Made by a program: the position numbers and the translations under genes. Below the pieces are notes generated by a model. The model saw nothing but the letters and a program-made list of their open reading frames with translations. It searched no databases and was not told where the DNA came from. Shown piece after piece: positions 48,071 to 58,738 of a DNA stretch of 64,000 nucleotides (its first letter is position 1; the number at the start of each line of letters is the position of its first letter). Source of the stretch: Oceanisphaera psychrotolerans (GTDB lineage: Bacteria > Pseudomonadota > Gammaproteobacteria > Enterobacterales > Aeromonadaceae); contig NZ_MDKE01000006.1 of NCBI RefSeq assembly GCF_001870485.1, positions 1-64,000 of the forward strand, given 5' to 3'.

Positions 48071-48523
48071 TCATTCACGCAGGGGGGCCAGAGGAATGCT
48101 GACCAGCTGGGGCGGATAACAAAGCCCGCTGGTGCAGCCCTGATAACGGATGTCGACCCGGCCTTCGGGCTCTAGTTGTTGCAGCGGTATGGTCAGCTCG
48201 AGCCCCTGATAATAGACCTGAGTTTTACCGAAATACTCGTCTTCGTGCGGAGTGCCTGCGGGCAGCTCCCAGTCGCCGAAGCGGACCTGGTCGGGGATCA
48301 CCGACAGCCGGTGGCGATACAGGTAATAGCCAGGCGCAATGGTAAACTCCAGCCGCAGGCCCGCGGGCGTCTGTTCGCTGTTGAGTACAAAGGCCTGCTC
48401 CACCGGCAGAAACCGCGTGTGCTGTGCCGGCTCGGGGGCCAGGCCCAGCCATTCCAGTATGCCGGCCTGAGCCGGTATGGCAGCCAGGGCGGCGGCGAGC
48501 GATAATGACAGCGGACGGAGCAT
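48071..48523 (-). CDS. Stand-alone DsbD N-terminal (alpha) domain protein
   Basis: 150 residues with a signal peptide (MLRPLSLSLAAALAAIPAQA) and an immunoglobulin-like fold matching nDsbD: GYYLYRHRLSV, HEDEYFGKTQVYY and the redox pair in YQGCTSGLCYPP. No DsbD membrane or thioredoxin domain follows; the next gene is the GIY-YIG protein. It could receive electrons from a separate DsbD-beta or act as a periplasmic thiol carrier. Divergent from fxsA. The start behind AAGAGG excludes an upstream extension. Confidence 0.85.
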   Translation of the reverse strand: MLRPLSLSLAAALAAIPAQAGILEWLGLAPEPAQHTRFLPVEQAFVLNSEQTPAGLRLEFTIAPGYYLYRHRLSVIPDQVRFGDWELPAGTPHEDEYFGKTQVYYQGLELTIPLQQLEPEGRVDIRYQGCTSGLCYPPQLVSIPLAPLRE

Positions 48524-48636
48524 GGGGCCTCTTGCATGGATGTGATCGGCGGGCAACAGCCACGACAAACAAGGTGCCGCCGGAACAGAGCCGTCACTAT
48601 AGCGCCGCCGGGGATGAAAATCACCGCAGACGAGAT

Positions 48637-48664
48637 TTGAAAATAACGCCATTCGTCCCCATGT
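48637..48664 (+). promoter_or_regulatory. Candidate sigma-32 promoter of fxsA
   Basis: TTGAAA at 48637-48642 and CCCCATGT at 48657-48664, spaced by 14 bases, match the heat-shock promoter consensus closely, 51 bases before the fxsA start. Confidence 0.75.
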
Positions 48665-48714
48665 TGATGGTTTCACCCTAATAAGCGCCGCCGCAGGCGC
48701 AAGATGAGGTCTGA

Positions 48715-49203
48715 GTGGGTAAGATTTTTTTGTTGTTTGTCGGCGCCACCCTGCTGGAAATTTTCGTGTTTATCGAGGTTGGCTCGGCCATTGGCGCCTG
48801 GAGTACCATAGCGCTGATCATGCTGACCGCCATTGTCGGTATCAGCCTGGTGCGCATTCAGGGCATTCAGACCCTGATGGAAGCCCAGCGCAAGGTCAAT
48901 CTGGGCGAAGCCCCGGCCCGGGAAATGCTGGCGGGTATCATGCTGGCCATGAGTGGCGTGTTGTTGCTGTTGCCGGGCTTCGTCTCCGATCTGGGTGGCC
49001 TGCTGCTGCTGTTGCCACCGGTACGAGCGATGCTGATCGAACGCTTCATGAGTCGGGCGCATGTGCGCAGTCAAAAGGGACACACCTTTACCGCCGAATA
49101 TCATGAATACAGCGAGACCCGGACCACCCGGGAGCGGCTGGGCAGCCGGGAAGAAGGCACCACCTTCGACGGTGAGTTTCAGCGCAAGGACGATGACAAA
49201 TAG
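48715..49203 (+). CDS. fxsA: FxsA family inner-membrane protein
   Basis: 162 residues. Hydrophobic N-terminus and two further membrane segments (GATLLEIFVFIEVGSAIGAW, AGIMLAMSGVLLLLPGFVSD), cytoplasmic tail charged. The start is GTG at 48715 behind TGAGG. FxsA relieves exclusion of phage T7 by F plasmid in E. coli when overproduced. A sigma-32-like promoter precedes it. Close to groESL, as in enteric bacteria. Confidence 0.9.
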   Translation: MGKIFLLFVGATLLEIFVFIEVGSAIGAWSTIALIMLTAIVGISLVRIQGIQTLMEAQRKVNLGEAPAREMLAGIMLAMSGVLLLLPGFVSDLGGLLLLLPPVRAMLIERFMSRAHVRSQKGHTFTAEYHEYSETRTTRERLGSREEGTTFDGEFQRKDDDK

Positions 49204-49206
49204 CCT

Positions 49207-50559
49207 CTATGCCAGCGGGTGATTGATTTTCCAGGGGAAACGCCGCCAGGCGAAGGCTCCGGCGATAATGCCTGCCAGCAGGTTGGCCACCAGAATGCCG
49301 GTGAAGATCCCTGCTTCACCGGCCCAGCGGGCCCCCAGCCAGGCCAGCGGCAGCAGCAGGCCGAACAGCCGGATGCCGTTGAGCAGCAGCGAAATACTCG
49401 ACACCCGCAGCCCGTTCAGGGCCGATGCCAGCAGCATGAAGCACCCCTGCAGTCCATATCCCAAGGGCACCAGTCGCAAATAGAAGGTCAGGTGCCGGCT
49501 CACCTCGGCGTTGTCGCTGAACTGGCGGGCCAGCCAGGGCGCCAGCCACCACAGCAGTCCGAACACCAGCAACTGAAAGCCAAGCGCGAAGCGCATCGAC
49601 AGCAGCAAGGCCAGCCGGCTGCGCTGATGCAGGCCGGCACCGGTATTCTGGGAAATAAAAGGCGCCAGTACCGAGCTCAGCGCCATCATCACGATCAGCA
49701 TCAACGCCTCCAGGCGGGAGGCGGCACCGTAAGCGGCGACCACTTCCTTGCCCAGACCGGCCAGGATGATCATCAGCACGGCGGTGCTCAGCGGGGTCAG
49801 CAGATTGGTGAATGAGGCGGGTATGGCTACCTGCAACAGCTGGCGCCAGTGACTGAGCAACAGTTCCGAGCGCAGTAACGGCCACGCCAGTAGCCGCTTT
49901 CGGTACCGCAACAGCCACAGGCCCACTATGGTGGCCATCAGCCAGGAGCAGGCCGAGGCGATGGCAGCGCCCCTGATGCCCAGTTCGGGAAAGGGGCCAA
50001 CACCGAAGATCAGCAGGGGATCGAGCAGGCCGTTGACCAGCCCGGCCACGATCATCACCAGGCTGGGCGTGCGGGTATCGCCGGTGGCACGGATGGCAGC
50101 ATTACCCACCATGGGCAGGACCAGCAGCGGCATCGTCAGATACCAGATCAGCATGTAGTCGTGGATCGGCACCAGCAGGGCATCATCGGCGCCCAGCAGC
50201 CGGAACAGCGGGTCTATGGTGGTCGCCCCTGCGCCAGCCAGCAGGCAGACCAGTGCCAGTGCCAGCAGCAGGCTGTGGCTGGTGAACTGGGCGGCTTGTT
50301 GCTGGTTGCCGGCCCCCAGCGCCTGCCCCAGGCTGGCAGACAGGCCCGCGCCGAGCCCCATGGCCAGCGAAATCACCACGAAGGTGACCGGAAAGGTAAA
50401 GCTGATGGCCGCGAGGGCATCGGTGCCGAGCAGACCGATGAAAAAAAGATCGACCAGATTGAAGGCCTGGATGGCGACGATTCCGAGCGCCATGGGCCCG
50501 GCCATTCGGGCCAGTTGCGGGCCAATGGAGGCGGTCAGCAGCGAGTTGTGTTGTACCAC
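49207..50559 (-). CDS. MATE-family multidrug efflux protein
   Basis: 450 residues with about 12 hydrophobic segments. Family motifs are MALGIVAIQAFNLVDLFFIGLLG, GLSASLGQALGAGNQQQA and, in the second half, VAAYGAASRLEALM, PFISQNTGAG. The likely start is GTG at 50559 behind AAGAGA; an open frame runs to 50739 but crosses the groESL promoter. The convergent fxsA stop is four bases away. Confidence 0.9.
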   Translation of the reverse strand: MVQHNSLLTASIGPQLARMAGPMALGIVAIQAFNLVDLFFIGLLGTDALAAISFTFPVTFVVISLAMGLGAGLSASLGQALGAGNQQQAAQFTSHSLLLALALVCLLAGAGATTIDPLFRLLGADDALLVPIHDYMLIWYLTMPLLVLPMVGNAAIRATGDTRTPSLVMIVAGLVNGLLDPLLIFGVGPFPELGIRGAAIASACSWLMATIVGLWLLRYRKRLLAWPLLRSELLLSHWRQLLQVAIPASFTNLLTPLSTAVLMIILAGLGKEVVAAYGAASRLEALMLIVMMALSSVLAPFISQNTGAGLHQRSRLALLLSMRFALGFQLLVFGLLWWLAPWLARQFSDNAEVSRHLTFYLRLVPLGYGLQGCFMLLASALNGLRVSSISLLLNGIRLFGLLLPLAWLGARWAGEAGIFTGILVANLLAGIIAGAFAWRRFPWKINHPLA

Positions 50560-50653
50560 TAATGATCTCTTGAGGTCGGTGGGCGAAGGCCGGTAAAGCC
50601 GATGCCCATGATACCGCCAGCGTTGCCGCTTTAAAAAAATTTTATGCTTTGCC

Positions 50654-50681
50654 CTTGAAGGGAGAAAATGCGCTCCCATAT
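50654..50681 (+). promoter_or_regulatory. Sigma-32 heat-shock promoter of groESL
   Basis: CTTGAAG at 50654-50660 and TCCCATAT at 50674-50681, spaced by 13 bases, match the E. coli groE heat-shock promoter pattern. It lies 77 bases before groES. No CIRCE element is seen, as expected for gammaproteobacteria. Confidence 0.88.
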
Positions 50682-50757
50682 AGAAGGTCAACGGAACAGT
50701 TTGCGGCCGCCGGCCGTTTATCTCACTAGGTAACAACACTCATCAGGAGAGTTATCG

Positions 50758-51048
50758 ATGAACATTCGTCCATTGCACGATCGCGTTATTATCAAGCGTA
50801 TTGAAGCCGAGTCCAAATCTGCCGGAGGCATCGTTTTGACCGGCTCTGCCGCCGAAAAATCCACCCGTGGTGAGGTGCTGGCGGTAGGTAATGGCCGCAC
50901 GCTGGACAGCGGTGAAGTCAAAGCCATGTCCGTCAAAGTGGGTGACAAGGTTATTTTCAACGAAGGCTTCGGTGTGAAAACCGAGAAGCTGGACGGTAAG
51001 GAAGTTCTGATCCTGTCCGAAAACGACATTCTGGCTATCGTCGAATAA
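50758..51048 (+). CDS. groS: Co-chaperonin GroES
   Basis: 96 residues, heptameric lid for Gro[18 protein letters not shown] at the start, the mobile loop near [13 protein letters not shown], and [16 protein letters not shown] are intact. Strong ribosome-binding site AGGAGAG. groEL follows after 36 bases. Confidence 0.98.
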   Translation: MNIRPLHDRVIIKRIEAESKSAGGIVLTGSAAEKSTRGEVLAVGNGRTLDSGEVKAMSVKVGDKVIFNEGFGVKTEKLDGKEVLILSENDILAIVE

Positions 51049-51081
51049 TCATCCGGTTTATCTACTTTAAAAGGAATATGA

Positions 51082-52721
<1,640 letters not shown>

Positions 52722-52765
52722 TCTAAATCACATTGATACCTCCTGGTCTCAGACCATGACCTAAC

Positions 52766-52796
52766 AAACCGGGCCCCAGTGGCCCGGTTTTGCTAT
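52766..52796 (+). terminator. Intrinsic terminator of groESL
   Basis: Stem AAACCGGGCC / GGCCCGGTTT with a short loop, then T-rich sequence. Between it and 52989 I see no gene; the region carries only the leader of the next operon. Confidence 0.8.
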
Positions 52797-52988
52797 TTAT
52801 GGAGTGTGTACATGTGACCGACAGCCTGAATGATAAGGCGGCCCCTGGCCCGGCCGGGTGATTTAGAGATGGTGCCTGTTGATATCAATATGATAAATTC
52901 AGCTGCTTTTGAGTCCTTATTTGCCGGGGCATGGTCCATTCTTGCCGGCCATGAGCCCGGTTTGTCGGTTGTAAGGAGAAGTGTGGTA

Positions 52989-53486
52989 ATGAGACTGATA
53001 GGCGGGGTGCTGATGTTGCTGCTGTCGTGGCAGGCTCTGGCCGCGGAACCCGTGGTGCTGACCCTGTATGGGGACATGCGGCTCGATGGTCGACAGTATG
53101 AGCGGATAGACTACAGTCTGAGCGAGTTGCAGGCCTTGCCCCAGGGCAAGATCATCACGGCCCATCCCTGGGTGTCTGAACCCCATCAATACCGAGGGCC
53201 CGATCTGGTACTGCTGCTGGGGCAGTTGTTCGGTCATCGCCGGGTCACGAGCCTGTATCTTGAGGCTTTGAACGGTTTCAGCGTGACCGTCGACTGGTCG
53301 CAGGTCGCTCCCTTTTCTCCTATTCTGGCCTGGCAGGATAATGGCCGGGTAATGAGCCGTCGCAATAAGGGGCCCTTGTGGCTGATGCTGCCTTTTGATC
53401 GGCTGTCCGAGACACAGCAGGCCAACTTCCGGCATTTCATGGCCTGGCAGCTCAGGGTGATTCGAGTTCACTCGGAGCCGGAATGA
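52989..53486 (+). CDS. Periplasmic oxidoreductase-like (molybdopterin-binding fold) protein without cysteine
   Basis: 165 residues with a signal peptide (MRLIGGVLMLLLSWQALAAE) and a mature part resembling the sulfite-oxidase/YedY-type fold (VVLTLYGDMRL..., YSLSELQALP, YRGPDLVLLLGQLFG, ITAHPWV). The protein has no cysteine, so it cannot bind molybdopterin in the usual way. It overlaps the GGDEF-EAL gene by four bases (ATGA) and is likely its periplasmic input partner. ATG 52989 follows AAGGAG. Confidence 0.7.
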   Translation: MRLIGGVLMLLLSWQALAAEPVVLTLYGDMRLDGRQYERIDYSLSELQALPQGKIITAHPWVSEPHQYRGPDLVLLLGQLFGHRRVTSLYLEALNGFSVTVDWSQVAPFSPILAWQDNGRVMSRRNKGPLWLMLPFDRLSETQQANFRHFMAWQLRVIRVHSEPE

Positions 53487-55417
53487 GCCCCTTCATTTCT
53501 TCGTCCGAGCATCCCGGCAATCAATACGGCCGTGTTCATCCGCTCAAGATAATGCTCGGCGGCCTGCTGTTGCTGATCATGGTTATTTTTGGGGGAGGGG
53601 CGACACATTCCCTCATGAATATCCGGCAGCATAACGACCTGCTGGAGCAGCGTGCTTACGAAATGCCCTGGTCGATGATGCAGTTGCAACTGGAGTTGGG
53701 ACGTTTTCTGGATGCGGTGCGATTACGGCATGCAGATGCCATCAGTCAGGACGATCTGATGCTGCGCTACGATATTCTCTGGAGCCGGACACCGGTACTG
53801 CTCAATAGCCAGTTCAAGGACTCCATCAGCGCCCGGCCCGACTTGTGGCTGCTGCTCCAGCAGATTGAAACGCGGGTCCAGGGGTTGGAATCCTCGGTGA
53901 TGGAGTTGCAACCCGGCTCTCCTACCTATCGCTTTATCCTGGCCGAATTGAGCCCTTATCTGGAGCCGCTGTCCAGCAGTGTCACCGCCACTATGCACAA
54001 TAATGTGCACTTTTATACGCAATACGATCAGGTTTACCGAGAGCTGGGCAGGCAGCTTTATACCCGTATTATCGGGTTCGGGATTACGCTGCTGCTGCTG
54101 CTGCTGCTGCTGTGGAGGCAACTGTGGCAGTATCGGGTGCAGCAATTGCAGGATCCGCTGACTGGACTGCCCAATCGTTTCGTACTGCAACGGCACATGG
54201 CTCAGATGATCGAGCAGGGACTTCCCTTTAGCGTGACGGTGCTGGAGCTGAAGGACTTTTCCCAGCACCAGCACCGTTTCGGCTTCGAAGTGGCCGACCG
54301 GTTGCGGCAGGTCTTCAGCCATCGTCTGCAGCAGAGCCTACACCCTCATGAATTCATCGCCCAGCCCGGACCGCAAGAGATCGCGGTCGTGGCCCGCGGC
54401 GTGGTGGAGCTGGAAGAAGTGCGTGCCCAGCTGTCCCGTTTTCGCCAGGCTTTGCTCGACAAGGTCTCGATCGATGCCTACGACTTTTACATGGAGCCCT
54501 TGATCGGGGTGGTGCTGTATCCGGCAGATGCGGACAACCTGGTGGATCTGCTGGCCCGGGGCGAGCTGGCGCTGGAACAGTGCAAGCGGGAGCAACTGCC
54601 CTATGTGATTTTCGATCCATCCTTGTTGAAGGACATGTCGCGCCGGCAGCAGCTGGCCCGGGATCTGCCGGCGGCGCTGGACAGCAACAGCCTGAGCCTG
54701 CAGTTGCAGCCGCTGGTTGATTCACAGGGCGGAGAATGTCATGGCCTGCAGGTGCTGTTGAACTGGCATCATCCTGGCTTTGGCATGATCCCGGCCGCGG
54801 AGCTGGTGCGCATCACCGAGCAATATCAGCTGTCGGAGCGGGTGTTCAGGTGGTTATTGCCGCAGGTGCTGCGACCATTATCCGGCTGGCGGCAGGCGAA
54901 TGGAGCACCGCTTTTTCTCAGTCTGACGGTGTCGCCGTCGCTGTTTCGCCACGGGCTGGAGCACCTCATCATGCCGCTATTGGAGCAACATGATCTGCAG
55001 GCCGATGCGCTGGTACTGGATGTTAATGAAACCACGGCGATGCGTGATGTCCATGAATCCCTGAGCGTGATGGCGGGGATCCGTGCGGCGGGGATCCGCA
55101 TCCTGCTGTCCGACTTCGGCAGCGGCGGCTCGGCCTGGGGATATCTGTCCCGAATGCCGGTTAGCTGGCTCAAGCTGGATCCGACCTTTTGCAACGGTAT
55201 CGAACGCGAAGGTGAACCACGACATCAGCTGGATACCCTGCTGGCGCTGGCACGGGTGCTGCAGCGTCCGGTGGTTTGCTGTGGGGTCGATCATCAGGGC
55301 GAACTGGACGCGATTCGCATCATGAACGAGTCGCTGCTGGTACAGGGGGAGGCGGTCGGCGGCACGCTGTCGGTACAAGAGGTGACCGACTGGCTCAAGC
55401 GCCACCGCTATCAGTAG
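53483..55417 (+). CDS. Membrane protein with degenerate GGDEF and EAL domains
   Basis: 644 residues. Two membrane segments (about 22-42 and 195-212) flank a periplasmic sensor region of about 150 residues. The GGDEF domain begins DPLTGLPNRF, but the active-site loop reads PGPQEI instead of GGDEF. The EAL domain reads LQVLLNW for the EAL core; the later DDFGTG-like motif is SDFGSG and other acidic ligands are lost. So it is probably inactive as both cyclase and phosphodiesterase and may act as a c-di-GMP-linked regulator like CsrD/LapD-type proteins. Coupled to the upstream periplasmic gene. Confidence 0.85.
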   Translation: MSPFISSSEHPGNQYGRVHPLKIMLGGLLLLIMVIFGGGATHSLMNIRQHNDLLEQRAYEMPWSMMQLQLELGRFLDAVRLRHADAISQDDLMLRYDILWSRTPVLLNSQFKDSISARPDLWLLLQQIETRVQGLESSVMELQPGSPTYRFILAELSPYLEPLSSSVTATMHNNVHFYTQYDQVYRELGRQLYTRIIGFGITLLLLLLLLWRQLWQYRVQQLQDPLTGLPNRFVLQRHMAQMIEQGLPFSVTVLELKDFSQHQHRFGFEVADRLRQVFSHRLQQSLHPHEFIAQPGPQEIAVVARGVVELEEVRAQLSRFRQALLDKVSIDAYDFYMEPLIGVVLYPADADNLVDLLARGELALEQCKREQLPYVIFDPSLLKDMSRRQQLARDLPAALDSNSLSLQLQPLVDSQGGECHGLQVLLNWHHPGFGMIPAAELVRITEQYQLSERVFRWLLPQVLRPLSGWRQANGAPLFLSLTVSPSLFRHGLEHLIMPLLEQHDLQADALVLDVNETTAMRDVHESLSVMAGIRAAGIRILLSDFGSGGSAWGYLSRMPVSWLKLDPTFCNGIEREGEPRHQLDTLLALARVLQRPVVCCGVDHQGELDAIRIMNESLLVQGEAVGGTLSVQEVTDWLKRHRYQ

Positions 55418-55449
55418 TCGGTGGCGCCAGGCGACATCAGTAGCGGCGG

Positions 55450-55758
55450 TCAGGACAGTCGTGCAAAGTGGTGGATGGTTTCGGCCAGCAACTGAATCTT
55501 GTGCACCATCCGCGACAACAGATCCTGATATTCATCATCGGTGGCCATTTCCAGCAGCTCCAGCTCTTCCGCCAGTTCGGCGACATAGGGCATGAAATGA
55601 TCCGCATGAGTGATGAACTGGCTGTCTTCTCGCAGAACGGCGCTGAATTTTGCCTGTCCCTTGTTGCGCAGGGCCTGCAGTTTTTGATCGGCATCGATGG
55701 CCTGATGGTAAAGCTCTTTAATGGTGTCATGCAGTTTGGCAGTGACGGAATCGTGCAT
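55450..55758 (-). CDS. Small helical protein of unknown function
   Basis: 102 residues, not recognised. The sequence is predicted to be mostly alpha helical (TAKLHDTIKELYHQAIDADQKLQAL, EELELLEMATDDEYQDLLSRM). It starts at ATG 55758, 10 bases after the epmB stop on the same strand, so it is probably co-transcribed with epmB. Confidence 0.65.
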   Translation of the reverse strand: MHDSVTAKLHDTIKELYHQAIDADQKLQALRNKGQAKFSAVLREDSQFITHADHFMPYVAELAEELELLEMATDDEYQDLLSRMVHKIQLLAETIHHFARLS

Positions 55759-55767
55759 GGGTACTCC

Positions 55768-56787
55768 TTAACGGGGCTCAAGGCCAAGATCGACAGGGGT
55801 CTTGCTGGTTTCGCCACCGATTTCCCGCACCAGCTTGGGTACCAGAAAACCGGGCAGTCGGGTAAGCAGCTGGGCCATCAGTTGCCTGGCCTGTTGCTCC
55901 TCGACGTTAAAGTGAGCGGCCCCTTCGACCTTGTCCAGCAGGTATAGATAATAAGGTAAGACTCCGGCTTCAAACAGTCGCTCCGACAGCCGGCTCAGGG
56001 TGTCGGCATCGTCATTGACCCCGGCCAGCAGCACGCCCTGATTGAGCAGGGTAATGCCGGCGCTGCGCCAGTCCAGCAGTGTGCTTGCCAGCGTGTCGTC
56101 CACTTCATTGGCGTGATTGACGTGCAGCACCATCACCGTCTGCAGTCGGCTGAGACGGAGCCGTTGCAGCAGCCCATCGGTCAGCCGGCTCGGGATCACC
56201 ACCGGCAGCCGGGTATGGATACGCAGTCGCTTCAGATGCGGAATGGCTTCCAGTCCGGTGATCAGGGTATCGAGATGCTCGTCCTTGGCCATCAGCGGGT
56301 CGCCGCCCGAGAGGATCACCTCGTTGATCTCCGGGTGCGCGGCGATATAGTCCAGCGCCCGCTCCCGGCCGGCCTTGTCCGGACTGTTGTCGTCGTAGGG
56401 GAAGTGGCGTCGAAAGCAATAGCGGCAATTGACGGCACAGCCACCCCGTACTATCAGCAATACCCGTGAACGGTATTTGTGCAACAGACCGGGGAGCGCG
56501 CTGTCGTGCTCTGCGAGCGGGTCCTTGACAAAGCCCGGAACCTGCAGGAACTCCTCGGCCAGAGGTAATACCTGGCGCAGCAGCGGGTCGTGTGGATTAC
56601 CTTTTTCCATCTTGTCGGCAAAGGGGCGTGGCACCCGCATGGGGAACAAACGACGGGCGGTCAGCCCTGCCTGCCAGGGGCCGGGATCCAGTTCCAGGTA
56701 CTCAAGCAGTTGTTCGGGAGAGGTAAAGACCTGGGCAAGTTCTTTTTGCCAGTTAATATGTGAATCACTCCCGTTTAGGGGTATCAT
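55768..56787 (-). CDS. epmB: EF-P lysine 2,3-aminomutase EpmB (YjeK)
   Basis: Radical-SAM enzyme that converts (S)-alpha-lysine to (R)-beta-lysine, used by EpmA to modify elongation factor P. The radical-SAM cysteines are in [11 protein letters not shown]; the lysine-aminomutase motif [11 protein letters not shown] and C-terminal [19 protein letters not shown] fit. About 339 residues from ATG 56787; 56796 and 56820 are alternative starts. Divergent from efp with 42 bases between. Confidence 0.93.
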   Translation of the reverse strand: MIPLNGSDSHINWQKELAQVFTSPEQLLEYLELDPGPWQAGLTARRLFPMRVPRPFADKMEKGNPHDPLLRQVLPLAEEFLQVPGFVKDPLAEHDSALPGLLHKYRSRVLLIVRGGCAVNCRYCFRRHFPYDDNSPDKAGRERALDYIAAHPEINEVILSGGDPLMAKDEHLDTLITGLEAIPHLKRLRIHTRLPVVIPSRLTDGLLQRLRLSRLQTVMVLHVNHANEVDDTLASTLLDWRSAGITLLNQGVLLAGVNDDADTLSRLSERLFEAGVLPYYLYLLDKVEGAAHFNVEEQQARQLMAQLLTRLPGFLVPKLVREIGGETSKTPVDLGLEPR

Positions 56788-56829
56788 TGCCGGCATTTTC
56801 TGCAACTCTGTCAAACTCACGAGGGTAAA

Positions 56830-57396
56830 ATGGCCTCTTATAGTACCAATGATTTCCGCGCCGGCCTAAAGATTATGCTGGATGGCGAGCCGTGTGCCAT
56901 TGTCGAAAACGAATTCGTCAAGCCCGGCAAGGGGCAGGCGTTCAGCCGCGTGAAGATCCGTCGTCTGCTCAACGGCAAGATGCTGGAAAAAACCTTCAAG
57001 TCCGGTGACACCGTGGAAGCCGCCGATGTGGTGGATATGGAACTGGCCTATCTGTACAACGATGGCGAGTTCTATCACTTCATGAACAACGAGACGTTCG
57101 AGCAGCTGGCCGCCGACGAGAAAGCCGTGTCTGATGCCAAGTTGTGGCTGAAAGAACAGGACGTGTGCACCCTGACGCTGTGGAACGGTGCCGCGATTTC
57201 CGTGACACCACCCAACTTCGTCGAGCTGGAAGTGGTAGAAACCGACCCGGGCCTGAAAGGCGATACCGCCGGCACCGGCGGCAAGCCTGCCACCCTGACC
57301 ACCGGCGCCGTGGTACGAGTGCCGCTGTTCATCCAGATTGGTGAAGTGCTGAAGGTTGATACCCGCTCCGGTGAATACGTTTCCCGCGTGAAGTAA
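56830..57396 (+). CDS. efp: Elongation factor P
   Basis: 188 residues; relieves ribosome stalling at polyproline stretches. The modified residue is K34 in [12 protein letters not shown], the substrate for EpmA and EpmB. KOW/OB domains and ending [11 protein letters not shown] are complete. GAGGGTAAA is the ribosome-binding site. Terminator follows. Confidence 0.98.
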   Translation: MASYSTNDFRAGLKIMLDGEPCAIVENEFVKPGKGQAFSRVKIRRLLNGKMLEKTFKSGDTVEAADVVDMELAYLYNDGEFYHFMNNETFEQLAADEKAVSDAKLWLKEQDVCTLTLWNGAAISVTPPNFVELEVVETDPGLKGDTAGTGGKPATLTTGAVVRVPLFIQIGEVLKVDTRSGEYVSRVK

Positions 57397-57415
57397 GCAG
57401 CGAGCCTTGCTCAAT

Positions 57416-57442
57416 AAAACGGCGCCTTTCGGCGCCGTTTTT
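57416..57442 (+). terminator. Intrinsic terminator of efp
   Basis: Stem AAACGGCGCC / GGCGCCGTTT around a TTTC loop with T-run; next to the 3' end of the convergent guaC gene. Confidence 0.93.
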
Positions 57443-57447
57443 GTTGA

Positions 57448-58491
57448 TCACTCTTTACCGTAGACGTTGTTTTCCTGCTCCCGCACCCGGATGAAGGTGG
57501 TGCGCTTGGTCAGCTCTTTCAGACGCTGTGCTCCCACATAGGTACAGGTTGAGCGCACACCACCCAGAATATCCTGAATGGTGTCTTCCACCGGGCCGCG
57601 ATAGGCCAGCTCGACGGTCTTGCCCTCGGCGGCCCTGTACCTGGCCACGCCGCCGGCGTGTTTGTCCATGGCGCTGGCGGAGCTCATGCCGTAGAACTTC
57701 ATGAATGTCTTGCCATCGCGCTCGACCAGCTCACCGCCGCATTCTTCGTGGGCCGCCAGCATGCCACCCAGCATTACGAAGTCGGCACCGCCACCAAAGG
57801 CCTTCGACACATCGCCAGGGCAGGTACAGCCACCGTCGCCGATGATTTGTCCGCCCAGACCGTGAGCCGCATCGGCGCACTCGATAATGGCCGACAGCTG
57901 CGGATAGCCGACGCCGGTCTTGACCCGGGTGGTACAGACCGAACCCGGGCCGATGCCGACCTTGACGATATCGGCACCGGACAGGATCAACTCTTCCACC
58001 ATCTCACCGGTGACCACGTTGCCGGCGATAATGGTGTGCCCGGGCCATTGCCGGCGCGCCTTGCTGACAAAAGAGGTGAAGTGCTCGCTGTAACCGTTGG
58101 CCACATCGATACAGATAAAGCCGAGTTCATCGGACAGCGCCAGGATCTGTTGCAGCTTTTCAAAATCCTTGTCGGAGGTGCCGCTGGAGACGATAACGTG
58201 CTGCAGCACATCGGCGGTTTGCGCCTGTACGAAAGCCTGCCACTCGGCTACCGAGTAATGTTTGTGTACCGCGGTCAGGATTTGATGCCGGGCCAGGGCG
58301 CGGGCCATGGCAAAGGTGGCAACGGTATCCATGTTGGCGGCGATAATCGGCACGCCGGCCCAGCGACGAGCCGAATGCTTAAACACAAATTCGCGGCCCA
58401 GCTCTACCTGAGAGCGGCTGTTGAGAGTAGAGCGCTTGGGGCGAAACAGCACATCACTAAAGCCCAGTTTCAAGTCTTCTTCAATACGCAT
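57448..58491 (-). CDS. guaC: GMP reductase GuaC
   Basis: NADPH-dependent deamination of GMP to IMP. 347 residues, the E. coli length. Catalytic C186 in [15 protein letters not shown], and the IMPDH-family phosphate loops [11 protein letters not shown] and FVMLGGML are present. Start ATG 58491 behind GAGGT; an upstream frame to 58518 overlaps the leader hairpin. A terminator-like hairpin lies directly at the transcript start. Confidence 0.96.
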   Translation of the reverse strand: MRIEEDLKLGFSDVLFRPKRSTLNSRSQVELGREFVFKHSARRWAGVPIIAANMDTVATFAMARALARHQILTAVHKHYSVAEWQAFVQAQTADVLQHVIVSSGTSDKDFEKLQQILALSDELGFICIDVANGYSEHFTSFVSKARRQWPGHTIIAGNVVTGEMVEELILSGADIVKVGIGPGSVCTTRVKTGVGYPQLSAIIECADAAHGLGGQIIGDGGCTCPGDVSKAFGGGADFVMLGGMLAAHEECGGELVERDGKTFMKFYGMSSASAMDKHAGGVARYRAAEGKTVELAYRGPVEDTIQDILGGVRSTCTYVGAQRLKELTKRTTFIRVREQENNVYGKE

Positions 58492-58518
58492 GGTATTACC
58501 TCGGTAAGTGACAGGCAC

Positions 58519-58552
58519 AAAAAAACCGGGGGTTTCTTAGGCCCCCGGTTTT
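58519..58552 (-). terminator. Hairpin with U-run at the guaC transcript start, possible attenuator
   Basis: Stem AAAACCGGGGG / CCCCCGGTTTT of 11 base pairs, with a 9-base loop, followed on the minus strand by seven T. No minus-strand gene lies upstream that would need a terminator, so it may attenuate guaC or stabilise its mRNA 5' end. Position is about 27 bases before the guaC start codon. Confidence 0.75.
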
Positions 58553-58556
58553 CAGC

Positions 58557-58584
58557 ATTGTAGGTTTGTGAAAACTTTTTGCAA
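58557..58584 (-). promoter_or_regulatory. Candidate sigma-70 promoter of guaC
   Basis: On the minus strand, TTGCAA (58584-58579) and TACAAT (58562-58557) are spaced by 16 bases. The predicted start is near 58550, within the left edge of the hairpin. Confidence 0.65.
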
Positions 58585-58738
58585 CTATTCTGACTCTCTG
58601 TTCAAGAAATCAATCCCGACCGGGGATGGGACACCGAGGACTGGAAACGGATGCCGGGTCGATGTTATGGGAACTCGGTGCTGTTATTTTGTTCAAAACT
58701 ACAGCATGCTGTTAGCATCTTGAGCGGAGGATTGCGTG

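Noticed and set aside
58492..58735. A guanine or other purine riboswitch before guaC
   Set aside because: There is one hairpin directly after the predicted start; no room or three-way-junction pattern for a purine aptamer is visible.
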